DNA of 64,000 nucleotides from Legionella saoudiensis. GTDB taxonomy: Bacteria > Pseudomonadota > Gammaproteobacteria > Legionellales > Legionellaceae. Below are positions 54,107 to 64,000 of the stretch, piece after piece. The position numbers and the translations under genes are program-made. The notes under the pieces were generated by a model that saw only the letters and a program-made list of their open reading frames with translations, was not told the DNA's origin and did not search any database. The DNA lies in the NCBI RefSeq assembly GCF_001465875.1, contig NZ_LN901324.1:868001-932000 (forward strand), read 5' to 3'. Each line of letters starts with the position of its first letter. Position 1 is the first letter of the stretch.

Positions 54107-57100
54107 ATGAGCAAAAAAATATTCAATGCTTTCTCTGCTGTGTTTGGCAAATTAAATTGGAATAGCCCTCCCTGGCTGAGCTATCTAAAAAATAAATCGC
54201 AAACCTCTCCCAAAACATTCTGGGGAGGAAGTGTACTTGCTCTGCTCGTACTCTGTGCTGCAGGGTATGCTGCCTATTGGTATAAAAATCTGCCTCAGCC
54301 AATATACACCACCGCTGAAATTACGCCACCTGCCATTACTCCTAATGAGGAAACCTTGGTTCCAGGGAATCTAGTTATTGATTTTGGGGTAAAAAATAAG
54401 AATGGCTTTATTAATAAATCCGTTGCTCCTTTAAGCTTAGTTGGCCAAACCGTAACTAAAGGTATTGAAATATCCCCAACAATTCAAGGAACCTGGAACT
54501 GGAGCACTGACAGCCAATTAACATTTGTTCCTACCGAAGACTGGCCTGCAGGACAAAAATATACGATTAGGTTTGCGCCTGACTTTTTTGCGCCAACAGC
54601 CAATATGGAATCACATACTTACTCCTTCTCGACTTTGCCTTTCACTGCCAAAATTGCCGAATTCAAGTTATACCAAGATCCCGTCCATGTCGAAGTGCGA
54701 AAAGCTGTAGCCACAATTGAGTTTAACTTTCCCGTTAACCCTGAAAGCCTGGAAAAAAATACTGTCTTAGCATTCCAGTCTCAAGGAAAAACAGGCAATG
54801 CCACCCAATCGCTGCCCTTTTCCTACACCTATGATCAGCACAAACGAGTTGCTTACTTAAATTCAGATACCATTAACATTGAAGATGTGGCTCGTTTTTT
54901 ACGCTTAACTCTGAATAAGAATGTTAGTTCATTAACTAAATCGGCAACATTACACAAAGAATTATCTGATAAAATACTCATTCCTGATACTCATGGATTC
55001 CTTAAGGTAACTTCCGCTTCAGCCTCAATTGTTCGTAATGAAAAAGACCGTCCTGAACAAATTCTCACAGTTGAAACGACTTTAGGTATTAATGAAAGCG
55101 AGTTTAATAAATCAGTACATTTTTACTTATTACCCAAAAATCGTCCTGCTACCGCAGCAGAGCCTGCAAAAGAGAATTATCAATGGCTCAATCCTGGAGA
55201 GATAACTCCAGATATATTAGCTTTAGCCACTCCATTGAACAAAGAGGCACTGCCGACTGAGCAAAATTATTCTACCTTGCATAGCTTTAAATTTAAGGCA
55301 CAAACGCCCAGTTACATCTATGTTAAAATTGATAAGGGCATGAAAGGATTTGGCAACTTCAGCCTAAATGACGCATACACCGCAGTAATACCTGTGCCAG
55401 TACTTCCTAGAGAAATCAGTTTCTTACATAAAGGTTCTTTATTGGCCTTAGGTGGTGAAAAGAAGCTATCTGTATTAGTACGTGGTGTATCCGCAGTTAA
55501 ATTCGACTTTGCACGGGTGCTGCCTGACAATGTAAATCAACTGGTCACACAAACCCAAGGTGACTTCAATAATCCCTACTTTATTAACCCATCATTTAAT
55601 CAGCAAAACATCAGTAAAATTTCTAGTGACATTCAGCAATTTGATACTTCTGACTTAGCAAAGCAGCAATATACTGCTCTAGACTTTAGCAAGTACCTGG
55701 CTACAGAAGCGAATACCTCGGGGCCTCAAGGATTATTCCTTCTACAGGCAACGGAATGGGACACCGCTCATAATTCACCGCTGGATGTCAAAGCAAGTCG
55801 TTTAATCCTTATTACCGATCTTGCTCTCCTAGTTAAAGACAATAATAATGGCAGTCACGATGTGTTCGTAAACTCCATTACTCAAGGAGGACCTGTAGCT
55901 AACGCCACCGTAACAGTTTTAGGTAAAAATGGCCTACCTATTTTATCTCGGGTTACAGATGCTCAAGGGCGTGCCAACTTTCCTACTTTAAAAGATTTCA
56001 TCGAAGATAGAGAGCCTACTGTATACCTTGCTCAACTAAATAATGATGTTTCATTTATTCCATTTAATAATACGAATCGTCAGCTCAATTTTTCTAAATT
56101 TGACATCGGCGGGCTTTATACTTATTACAGTCAAGACATGCAAAGTTTAACAGCCTATCTATTCTCCGACCGTGGTATTTACAGGCCAGGAGATACGGCC
56201 CATATTGGCATGATTGTGAAACAAACTTTTGCTCAAACTCAACCCGCAGGCTTACCTCTACAGGTTACCATTGTTGATCCGCGCGGCACTACCGTTAAAG
56301 ATGAAAAAATTACCTTAAATGATTTAGGCTATATGGATCTTGATTTTGCTACTAATGCAAATTCACCTACGGGTCAATACACGGTGAATTTATTCTTAGT
56401 TAAGGATGATCATCCACAAAATTTATTAGGTTCAACTACTCTGAAAGTTTCTGAGTTTTTACCCGATAGAATGCGCATTACTACCAGCTTAACACCTAAG
56501 CCTGCTGCAGGCTGGAGTTCTCCAGCAAACCTAAAAGGTGAAGTAAGCCTGTGGAATCTTTATGGAGCTCCTGCGGCAAATAGAACAATAAGCGGAAAAA
56601 TTTTGTTGGTACCGCAAAAAGTACAATTCTCCAAATTTCCCGACTATGTCTTTGCTGACCCCTTAATCGATCCCAAAAAACCTGCTAAGGTATTTACTGA
56701 AGCTTTAGCCAATACCAAAACCAATGATAAAGGCGAAGCTGAATTTGATTTAAATCTTGGGCGTTTTGAACAAGCAACTTATCAACTTACCTTTTTTGCT
56801 GAAGGCTTTGAAGCCGATGGCGGGCGAAGTGTAACTAGTCAGGTCCAAACACTAGTTAGCCCCCTGCCTTATTTTGTAGGCTATAAAGCAGATGGTGATC
56901 TTTCATTTATCAAACAAAATACTGCACGTGCAGTAAGCTATATTGCCGTAAACCCTGAACTAAATAACATCGATGTAAGTGACTTAAAAATACAGTTAAT
57001 TTCCTTACATCCGGTTACAACTCTAGTTAAAAAGGCTGATGGTACCTACCAATATCAATCCATCATCCAATCCAGTATTGTCAGCACCACCCCGTTTACG

Positions 57101-59845
57101 ATTAGTAAGCAAGGTACAAGCTATACCCTCCCTACTCAAACCATTGGTGATTATTCTTTAAGTGTTCTTGGAAAAAATGATACCGTACTTAGTCAATTAA
57201 AATTTAGTATTGTTGGGGCAAGCCAACAGCCTTTAGCAAAAAATGCTGAATTATCTATTAAGTTAAATAAAATTGAATATCATGCCAATGATGATATAGA
57301 AATTCAGATCACCGCTCCCTATACCGGTTCTGGATTAATCACCATCGAGCGAGATAAAGTCTATGCCGCTCAGTGGTTTAAAACTGATACCACCAATTCC
57401 GTACAAACCATTCGTATCCCTGCTGATTTTCAAGGAAATGGGTACATTAACGTAGCCTTTATTCGTGATTGGAACTCTCCTGAGCTCTTCATTAGTCCTT
57501 TAAGCTACAGTATTGCTCCTTTCTCTGTAAATCATGATAATCATAATGTAAAAATTGACTTAAAGACGGCAACAGTTTCTCATCCTGGAGAACCGTTAAC
57601 TATTGAATACAGCACAGATAAACCAGGAAAAATCATTGTCTTTGCCGTAGATCAAGGCATTTTACAGGTAGCTCGCTATACAACTCCTGACCCACTGGCC
57701 TTCTTCTTTCAAAAGCAAGCACTCGAAGTATTAACAGAACAAACAGTGGATCAGATTATTCCTCAGTTTATTCAATCGCGTGAGCTATCTGCGATTGGGG
57801 GGGATAATGGCGAAGATAATATGGCAAGCCGTCTTAACCCGTTCAAGCGTAAAACTGATCTGCCTGTAGCGTTCTGGTCAGGCCTTCAAGATGCAGACAC
57901 GACTCCACGTCAGCTTGTTTATCAGGTTCCAGATTATTTTAACGGCAGTATTAAAGTAATGGCTGTGGCCGTATCAACGGATTCAGTTGGCTCTAAAGAC
58001 ACCACTGCAGAAATTCGCGGTGATTTTATCATTAATCCTAACGTGCCAACCTTTGTGGCTCCTGGTGACGAGTTTGAAATATCCTCATCTATTGCCAATA
58101 ACATTAAAGGTTCTGGCGAGCACACTTCAGTCGGCGTAGATTTAACTACCTCTCCGGAAGTGGAAGTGATTGGGGCTTCCTCTCAAACCTTAGAGATTGC
58201 GGAAGGTAAAGAACAAACTGTTCGTTTTAAATTAAGAGCCAAGTCATTATTAGGTTCAGCCACTGTTGGATTTAAGGCAACCGCAGCAGATAAATCCAGT
58301 AGCATGAGTGCTACCTTGAGTGTCAGACCAGCAACACCTTTAATGACTTATATTGATAGTGGTAAATCTAAAGAGAACCAAAAAACTTTAGATATTATAC
58401 AAACCTTTTATCCTGAGTACCGCAATGTCAATGCAACACTCTCTACCAGCCCATTAATTCTGGTATTTGGTCTGCAACGATACCTGGATAATTACCCTTA
58501 TGGCTGTACGGAGCAATTGACCAGTAAGGTTATGCCTTTATTAGCAATGAATAGCCAAACAGGTTTTGCCAGTGAAACTAAGGAAATCACCAGTAAAATA
58601 AATGCGACTGTACAAATGTTAAGCCAGCGCCAAATGTCTAGCGGTGGATTCAGCTACTGGCCAGGACTGGGTGATAACCAAGGAAATGATTTTGCTTCGG
58701 TTTATGCAATGCATTTCTTAACTGAGGCAAGAGCTCAAGGATTTACCGTACCTAATGATCTCTTCTTTAATGGCATTAACTACTTAAAAACACTGGCAAG
58801 TCAAAATGTTGCTGATTTGGACGCAGCACGAATTCAGGCTTATGCAATCTATATTTTGACACGTAATGAAATTGTGACAACAAATTACATTACGAATTTA
58901 CAATTGTATTTAGAGCAAAACTACGCGAAGCAGTGGAGGAATGACCTTACCGCAGTTTATCTTGCAGGTGCCTATCAATTGCTACAAAGTCACGAAGAAG
59001 CAAATCAACTGATTGGCCAATACAAACCGCAACTTAATCTGTCTTCTGATACCGACTTTTATGACAGCAATATTGCCGATGCACAATATCTTTATATTGT
59101 GGCTAAGCATTTTCCCAATCTATTGCCTCAGGTGAGTGATACGGTGTTAATGCGCTTAATTCAAGCCATCAATAATAATGAAATTAATACAGTATTGTCA
59201 GGCTATGTCAGCCTGGCTTTGGGAGCTTATCCTCAAAATACTGCAATTAATGCATCCTCTAGCTTATCTATGACCAAAATATTGGCCAATAAGGAGCAAG
59301 TTCCTGTACCGGTTAATAATGCTAACTACCAAAAAGCTTCTCTAGGTACAGACACGAAGCAAATTCGCTTTGAAAATCCCGGTAAAGAGCTGTTCTTTTA
59401 TCAGCTCATCCAATCAGGATTTAACACTATTCTACCTAAAGAGGCTGAAAAATCAGGTATTGAAATCTTTAGAGAATATCGCGATGCTCAGGGTCATGCT
59501 ATTACGACAACTACATTAGGTAGTGAAATTGTAGTTCACATTCAAGTTCGCTCTTTAGAGGCAGATTATTTAACCAATATTGCCATTGAAGACTTGCTGC
59601 CAGGTGGATTTGAAGTGGTACATGACTCCGTAAAACTCAATAATATGGATTATTTCGATATACGCGAAGATCGAGTTAATTTCTTTGGAGGGTTAAGTAG
59701 TACCGCAACGGAATTAGTTTATAAAATTAAAGCGGTAAATATTGGCAAATATACCGTTCCTCCAGTATTTGCTGAATCAATGTATGATCCAAATACTTTT
59801 GCTCGTGGAGCTGCTTCGGTAATTACAGTAACACCTGGAAAATAA
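54107..59845 (+). CDS. yfhM: Bacterial alpha-2-macroglobulin family protease trap (YfhM-like)
   Basis: 1912 residues. N-terminal membrane anchor (about 38-58, WGGSVLALLVLCAAGYAAYWY) without a proper lipobox, so it seems to be a membrane-tethered rather than lipoprotein form. MG domains fill the first half, including the DRGIYRPGDT motif; the thioester motif C1467-T-E-Q1470 (YGCTEQ) is intact, followed by the alpha-alpha toroid (GGFSYWPG). Such proteins trap and covalently bind attacking proteases in the periplasm. Divergent from pbpC. A hairpin terminator follows. Gene name by similarity. Confidence 0.92.
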   Translation: MSKKIFNAFSAVFGKLNWNSPPWLSYLKNKSQTSPKTFWGGSVLALLVLCAAGYAAYWYKNLPQPIYTTAEITPPAITPNEETLVPGNLVIDFGVKNKNGFINKSVAPLSLVGQTVTKGIEISPTIQGTWNWSTDSQLTFVPTEDWPAGQKYTIRFAPDFFAPTANMESHTYSFSTLPFTAKIAEFKLYQDPVHVEVRKAVATIEFNFPVNPESLEKNTVLAFQSQGKTGNATQSLPFSYTYDQHKRVAYLNSDTINIEDVARFLRLTLNKNVSSLTKSATLHKELSDKILIPDTHGFLKVTSASASIVRNEKDRPEQILTVETTLGINESEFNKSVHFYLLPKNRPATAAEPAKENYQWLNPGEITPDILALATPLNKEALPTEQNYSTLHSFKFKAQTPSYIYVKIDKGMKGFGNFSLNDAYTAVIPVPVLPREISFLHKGSLLALGGEKKLSVLVRGVSAVKFDFARVLPDNVNQLVTQTQGDFNNPYFINPSFNQQNISKISSDIQQFDTSDLAKQQYTALDFSKYLATEANTSGPQGLFLLQATEWDTAHNSPLDVKASRLILITDLALLVKDNNNGSHDVFVNSITQGGPVANATVTVLGKNGLPILSRVTDAQGRANFPTLKDFIEDREPTVYLAQLNNDVSFIPFNNTNRQLNFSKFDIGGLYTYYSQDMQSLTAYLFSDRGIYRPGDTAHIGMIVKQTFAQTQPAGLPLQVTIVDPRGTTVKDEKITLNDLGYMDLDFATNANSPTGQYTVNLFLVKDDHPQNLLGSTTLKVSEFLPDRMRITTSLTPKPAAGWSSPANLKGEVSLWNLYGAPAANRTISGKILLVPQKVQFSKFPDYVFADPLIDPKKPAKVFTEALANTKTNDKGEAEFDLNLGRFEQATYQLTFFAEGFEADGGRSVTSQVQTLVSPLPYFVGYKADGDLSFIKQNTARAVSYIAVNPELNNIDVSDLKIQLISLHPVTTLVKKADGTYQYQSIIQSSIVSTTPFTISKQGTSYTLPTQTIGDYSLSVLGKNDTVLSQLKFSIVGASQQPLAKNAELSIKLNKIEYHANDDIEIQITAPYTGSGLITIERDKVYAAQWFKTDTTNSVQTIRIPADFQGNGYINVAFIRDWNSPELFISPLSYSIAPFSVNHDNHNVKIDLKTATVSHPGEPLTIEYSTDKPGKIIVFAVDQGILQVARYTTPDPLAFFFQKQALEVLTEQTVDQIIPQFIQSRELSAIGGDNGEDNMASRLNPFKRKTDLPVAFWSGLQDADTTPRQLVYQVPDYFNGSIKVMAVAVSTDSVGSKDTTAEIRGDFIINPNVPTFVAPGDEFEISSSIANNIKGSGEHTSVGVDLTTSPEVEVIGASSQTLEIAEGKEQTVRFKLRAKSLLGSATVGFKATAADKSSSMSATLSVRPATPLMTYIDSGKSKENQKTLDIIQTFYPEYRNVNATLSTSPLILVFGLQRYLDNYPYGCTEQLTSKVMPLLAMNSQTGFASETKEITSKINATVQMLSQRQMSSGGFSYWPGLGDNQGNDFASVYAMHFLTEARAQGFTVPNDLFFNGINYLKTLASQNVADLDAARIQAYAIYILTRNEIVTTNYITNLQLYLEQNYAKQWRNDLTAVYLAGAYQLLQSHEEANQLIGQYKPQLNLSSDTDFYDSNIADAQYLYIVAKHFPNLLPQVSDTVLMRLIQAINNNEINTVLSGYVSLALGAYPQNTAINASSSLSMTKILANKEQVPVPVNNANYQKASLGTDTKQIRFENPGKELFFYQLIQSGFNTILPKEAEKSGIEIFREYRDAQGHAITTTTLGSEIVVHIQVRSLEADYLTNIAIEDLLPGGFEVVHDSVKLNNMDYFDIREDRVNFFGGLSSTATELVYKIKAVNIGKYTVPPVFAESMYDPNTFARGAASVITVTPGK

Positions 59846-59853
59846 AAAAAGTT

Positions 59854-59878
59854 ACCTGATTGCCTGCAATCAGGTTTT
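59854..59878 (+). terminator. Rho-independent-like terminator after the alpha-2-macroglobulin gene
   Basis: ACCTGATTGC (59854-59863) and GCAATCAGGT (59866-59875) form a perfect 10-bp stem with a two-base loop followed by TTTCC, immediately after the stop. Confidence 0.75.
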
Positions 59879-60054
59879 CCTTTGGTTAATAAACAATTTA
59901 CAAAATTAATGAAGTCCTGGTTGCACGCAATCAGGGCTACACCGAAAAAAGCCTCCATTCTTTTCATTTATTAGTCTACACTTTATAGTGTACTTGTATA
60001 TTATACAGGCGATCTGATAAGGACGTTGACATAAACCACTTATACGAGGTTAAC

Positions 60055-60549
60055 ATGAAAAAAATGGAATCAATTAAACTTGCGACACCTAATGATCTTG
60101 CCCCCAAAGATCGGCGCATAATTGCCCAAGTAATTAACCCACTTGTAGCAGACACTTTTGCCTTGTATGTTAAAACCAAGAATTATCATTGGCATATGTC
60201 TGGCCGTCATTTCCGTGATTACCATTTATTACTTGATGAGCAAAGCGATCAGATTTTTGCAATGATTGACGTATTAGCTGAGCGTGTACGCAAGCTAGGT
60301 GAAGAAACCATTCATTCAATCGGTCAAATTAAAGAATTACAACATGTTAAAGACGTTAATTCAGTACTCTCTGCTGAAGAAATGTTGCATGATTTGATGC
60401 TGGAAAATAAAAACTTTTTAGCCCGCATGCGTGAGGCTCACGAAACTTGCAGCGACAAAAATGATGTAGCAACAACAAGTCTTTTAGAAAATTATATTGA
60501 CGAGACTGAACGAAGAGTTTGGTTCCTATTTGAAACTGTAGGTTCATAA
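60055..60549 (+). CDS. dps: Dps-family ferritin-like DNA/iron protection protein
   Basis: 164 residues, a four-helix Dps fold. The inter-subunit ferroxidase ligands are present in the right spacing: H45, H57, D61, D72 and E76 (NYHWHMSGRHFRDYHLLLDE ... MIDVLAE). Dps forms dodecamers that oxidise and store iron and protect DNA from peroxide. The N-terminal tail is short and only mildly basic, so DNA binding may be weak. Start at 60055 after CGAGGT; M4 is an alternative. Confidence 0.9.
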   Translation: MKKMESIKLATPNDLAPKDRRIIAQVINPLVADTFALYVKTKNYHWHMSGRHFRDYHLLLDEQSDQIFAMIDVLAERVRKLGEETIHSIGQIKELQHVKDVNSVLSAEEMLHDLMLENKNFLARMREAHETCSDKNDVATTSLLENYIDETERRVWFLFETVGS

Positions 60550-60600
60550 AAATTGGCGTAGCGCAGGGAAGTTTAAAATTTAAAATTGAGTTTTAATCTG

Positions 60601-60690
60601 CCATTATTCCTTGCGAAGAGCGTCGTGATGAAGCAACCCAGGAGTTCGAATTATAGGGAGTCCTGGGCTCTTCGCTTCGTCCATAATGAC
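60601..60690. repeat. Palindromic intergenic repeat, about 90 bp
   Basis: GCGAAGAGC (60613-60621) pairs with GCTCTTCGC (60667-60675) and CCCAGGA (60637-60643) with TCCTGGG (60661-60667); outer CATTAT/ATAATG arms are also inverted. It shares GAAGCAACCCAG with 49263-49274, suggesting a dispersed repeat family. Confidence 0.55.
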
Positions 60691-60705
60691 GAATCTAAAC
60701 AATAC

Positions 60706-60849
60706 CTACAACCAAAACGTTCGCACAAAAATATACAATAGAGTCATTCCAATAATAGGGATAATTACAAATCCTAAAAAAACATGGACTTGAATTCTAT
60801 TCTCTGCTGATGCACGGTAAAATTTTTTAAATCGTTTAAATAAAGACAT
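60706..60849 (-). CDS. Small membrane protein, 47 aa
   Basis: A short open frame MSLFKRFKKFYRAS ... RTFWL with a strong ribosome site (GGGAG, seven bases before the ATG). The basic N-terminus and one hydrophobic helix (about 21-43, VHVFLGFVIIPIIGMTLLYIF) indicate a single-span inner-membrane protein. No family recognised. It is easily missed because of its length, but the ribosome site and helix favour a real gene. Confidence 0.6.
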   Translation of the reverse strand: MSLFKRFKKFYRASAENRIQVHVFLGFVIIPIIGMTLLYIFVRTFWL

Positions 60850-60952
60850 TTTATCACTCCCAAATTCCTGCTCATCTTATTTTTATGAGAAAAACATACT
60901 CTGTAGCCCGTATTAGCGCTGCGTCTTTCAGCGCGCCAAGCTTCCAATCAAC

Positions 60953-61939
<987 letters not shown>

Positions 61940-61956
61940 AACGAATATCCTAATAT

Positions 61957-64000
61957 TTAAAAAACAACTATTCCACCAGAAATTGCAGAAACACGAGGTC
62001 CGGGCAAAATAAATCCAGAAACATTTAAGGGGTCAACCGCAGCAACAGAAACCGGCTCATGTTCTATTTCTTTATTTTTAAAGGCGCGTAACGACTCAAC
62101 AGCATAGGGTAAAGCAAATTGCTCGCCTAAAAATCCTTTCACAAAACGCCCACCCCTTATTTCGCCTCGCTCTTCCAGAGTTTTTAATACCGCATGCAAC
62201 TCACGCCAGCGGGGAATATTTTTTTCACGGATCAGAAGATCACGGAAAACCACCCCATAGCGTTTAAGTAAAATCCAACAGACTGCCTCTACCTGCTCTG
62301 GTGTAAATGAGCCTACATTTTTTTTCAATAAAAACCAACGACCTGAACTGTACAAATGAGGATTGATCCTGCGCCTTTTTTTAATTAAGCGTCGCTTAGG
62401 ATCAATTAATGAGCGTAAATTATCAAAAAGATCGGCCGTTGCAAGCCCTGCAGCAACTAATTCCCATAACCCCATTTCTACTTCAGACTTAAGATGATGC
62501 ACCTCTTCCGTAATGTCCATAAAAAAGGATGCACCGTGCTGCAACAAATAAAAATAAATATCCTTAGCAATGTGACTTAAACCAGCTAAAGCCTCTTCGT
62601 CTAAACCCTTCTTGATCTCATTCATCCAAGAAGAATCTTTACGTAAGAAAAAAGTTACCGGCGCAATGCTGGTTGGTACTACGCGTTTGGGGTCATTATC
62701 AGCAGTCTCTGAGGTAGTAGATAAACGCCCCCACCCGACAATACCCATCATACATAATTTATCCAATAGTGAGGAATCATAATTTTTCACACGCTTTGAA
62801 AAAATAAGTGGCTCCCAGGCCTTAGCCGGAATTTCAAAACCTTGCAATTGTTCAATAATAGCCAGTAAACCTTGCTCACCTTGTAACTGTGTTCCTGGGG
62901 CAATATGCTGCCAAGTTAATAACCAGCGAACAAATTGCTCTGCGGTTATGGGTTCAATTTCCTGGCGCAACTTAGCTAAAGTTAAACGATGAATTCGCGC
63001 CAATAAACGACGCTCACACCATTCTTGCTGCAACGATTCACCGGTATAGCTACCCCGTAAAATAAGCCCGGAAGCCTCAAGGCGAACTAATACTTGCTGA
63101 ATAGTGGGCTCGGGTAACGCTAAAGATTGACTTAATAAGAACGCAGTAGTAGGCCCTACATGATATATCCAGCCTTGAACTAAATGAAAAATTCCTTCAT
63201 CGCGCTCTAAAGGGTTATTTTCTATGTCCTGTAGGGTATGTTGAATCAATGCATCAGGAAAAATCAGGGTAAAGGTTTTTGCCTTATCTACTGCGAACCA
63301 AAATACCCGATTCCCAACAAAGGCAATACCGGCTCGACCGGAAGCCACTAGTTCATCCATAAACTTTTGCCATAAATTAGTAGCCGCAAGGTAGGGTTCA
63401 TAATTTGCAGGAAAAGCAATTACGCTCTGCAATAAATCCTGTAGTTCATCGGCATTGCGAACATCAGGCCAAGCCTGTTGCCGCACCTCATTAATTACCT
63501 CCGGATCAAGCTTTCCTAACTTACTAGCCAAGCTCGCAGGCAAAGTCTGCCTCATTTCCACTGCCCATGAACGCCGCTCCTCTAAAGGTGCATCATCTAA
63601 AAAGGCATAGGGGTTAGCATTTAAAATTTCATGGGCAAAAACCGAGGGTACAGTGGTATCAACAGCAATGCATTGAATCTCTTTATTTTTTATTTTAGTT
63701 AAAAGCTCCAAAAGGCCATCAATATTCAAAGCTTCCGTTAACGAATCCTTCATTGCTTCATTAATTAAGGGATGATCGGGTAATTCAATGTCATCAATAT
63801 CTACATTATCCTGGCACGCCACTGCAGCCGGAAAAACGGCCGCTAACAAATCCTCTGCTCGCATACGCATGAGATAAGGCGGAACTTTGCGTCCATTACT
63901 AAAACGCACTAAAGCTAAGGCTCTGCCCGCATCCCAACGCCAACGAGTGGGAAACAAGGGAGATTGCAATACTGCTTTTTCCACTATACCTCTGGCAGTC
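61957..64000 (-). CDS. lhr: ATP-dependent helicase Lhr, C-terminal part (5' end outside the window)
   Basis: The frame is open to the right edge; a GTG at 63984 is internal, since five more in-frame codons precede it. The 680 visible residues correspond to the long C-terminal region of large Lhr helicases, after the helicase core: a segment with HPLINEAMKDSLTEALNIDGL and AVDTTVPSVFAHEILNANPYAFLDDAPLEERR, then winged-helix and beta-barrel parts (GRWFLL, LLKRYGVVFRDLL). Lhr is a DNA/RNA helicase induced by DNA damage in some bacteria. Core motifs lie outside the window and cannot be checked. Confidence 0.85.
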   Translation of the reverse strand, partial: TARGIVEKAVLQSPLFPTRWRWDAGRALALVRFSNGRKVPPYLMRMRAEDLLAAVFPAAVACQDNVDIDDIELPDHPLINEAMKDSLTEALNIDGLLELLTKIKNKEIQCIAVDTTVPSVFAHEILNANPYAFLDDAPLEERRSWAVEMRQTLPASLASKLGKLDPEVINEVRQQAWPDVRNADELQDLLQSVIAFPANYEPYLAATNLWQKFMDELVASGRAGIAFVGNRVFWFAVDKAKTFTLIFPDALIQHTLQDIENNPLERDEGIFHLVQGWIYHVGPTTAFLLSQSLALPEPTIQQVLVRLEASGLILRGSYTGESLQQEWCERRLLARIHRLTLAKLRQEIEPITAEQFVRWLLTWQHIAPGTQLQGEQGLLAIIEQLQGFEIPAKAWEPLIFSKRVKNYDSSLLDKLCMMGIVGWGRLSTTSETADNDPKRVVPTSIAPVTFFLRKDSSWMNEIKKGLDEEALAGLSHIAKDIYFYLLQHGASFFMDITEEVHHLKSEVEMGLWELVAAGLATADLFDNLRSLIDPKRRLIKKRRRINPHLYSSGRWFLLKKNVGSFTPEQVEAVCWILLKRYGVVFRDLLIREKNIPRWRELHAVLKTLEERGEIRGGRFVKGFLGEQFALPYAVESLRAFKNKEIEHEPVSVAAVDPLNVSGFILPGPRVSAISGGIVVF

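Overview
The window is AT-rich, gene-dense bacterial DNA that reads as the chromosome of a Legionella or close relative. This is inferred from content: single-copy gammaproteobacterial housekeeping genes (yacG, pilB-pilC-pilD, hpt, ubiX, riboflavin synthase, pbpC with an alpha-2-macroglobulin, dps, lhr) are interleaved with eukaryote-like or repeat-rich proteins (ankyrin, leucine-rich repeat, internally duplicated proteins) of the sort Legionella injects through its Dot/Icm system. No tRNA, rRNA, CRISPR array or prophage was found.

Layout. 1-4.5 kb: a signalling block (end of a hybrid kinase with receiver and HPt domains, a two-PAS histidine kinase, a stand-alone receiver) with yacG, a SemiSWEET-like protein and an unrecognised 429-residue protein. 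4.6-7.2 kb: two exported beta-barrel-like proteins, a DUF3775 protein and an ArsC-like reductase. 7.2-15.1 kb: mostly unrecognised genes, including the most unusual gene here, a membrane-anchored Tim44-like protein carrying two tandem Hint (intein-like) domains, coupled to a DUF350-like membrane protein; also an LRR-like protein, a His-rich exported protein and a 466-residue protein with an internal duplication. 15.2-16.4 kb: a complete IS3-family element with matching ends, a 3-bp target duplication and a -1 frameshift site. 16.6-22.4 kb: exported proteins, a SCO protein and a MHYT-histidine kinase plus receiver-GGDEF-EAL pair (c-di-GMP control). 22.6-31.6 kb: candidate effectors (513-residue membrane protein, ankyrin protein), small membrane or exported proteins, an alpha/beta hydrolase, a six-copy palindromic repeat array and a GAF-adenylate cyclase. 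32-41.4 kb: an aminopeptidase N paralogue with an altered GAMEN motif, hpt, DUF1820, a methyltransferase, the type IV pilus genes pilBCD and a YjjG-like phosphatase. 41.5-49.1 kb: an LRR protein with a 24-bp repeat tail, an intergenic cluster of DnaA-box-like sites, riboflavin synthase, ubiX, a TIGR02444 protein and two candidate effectors. 49.3-64 kb: rhodanese, small membrane protein, universal stress protein and patatin in a tight operon; pbpC divergent from a 1912-residue alpha-2-macroglobulin; dps; a 47-residue membrane protein; an aldo/keto reductase and the C-terminal part of Lhr helicase, cut by the window end.

How it fits together: the recurring themes are environmental sensing and second messengers (kinases, c-di-GMP, cAMP), envelope and pilus assembly, stress protection (Dps, universal stress protein, rhodanese, SCO) and a scatter of putative host-interaction proteins. 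Several intergenic spaces hold palindromic repeats that act as, or look like, bidirectional terminators. Assignments come from motifs read by eye; no database search was run.
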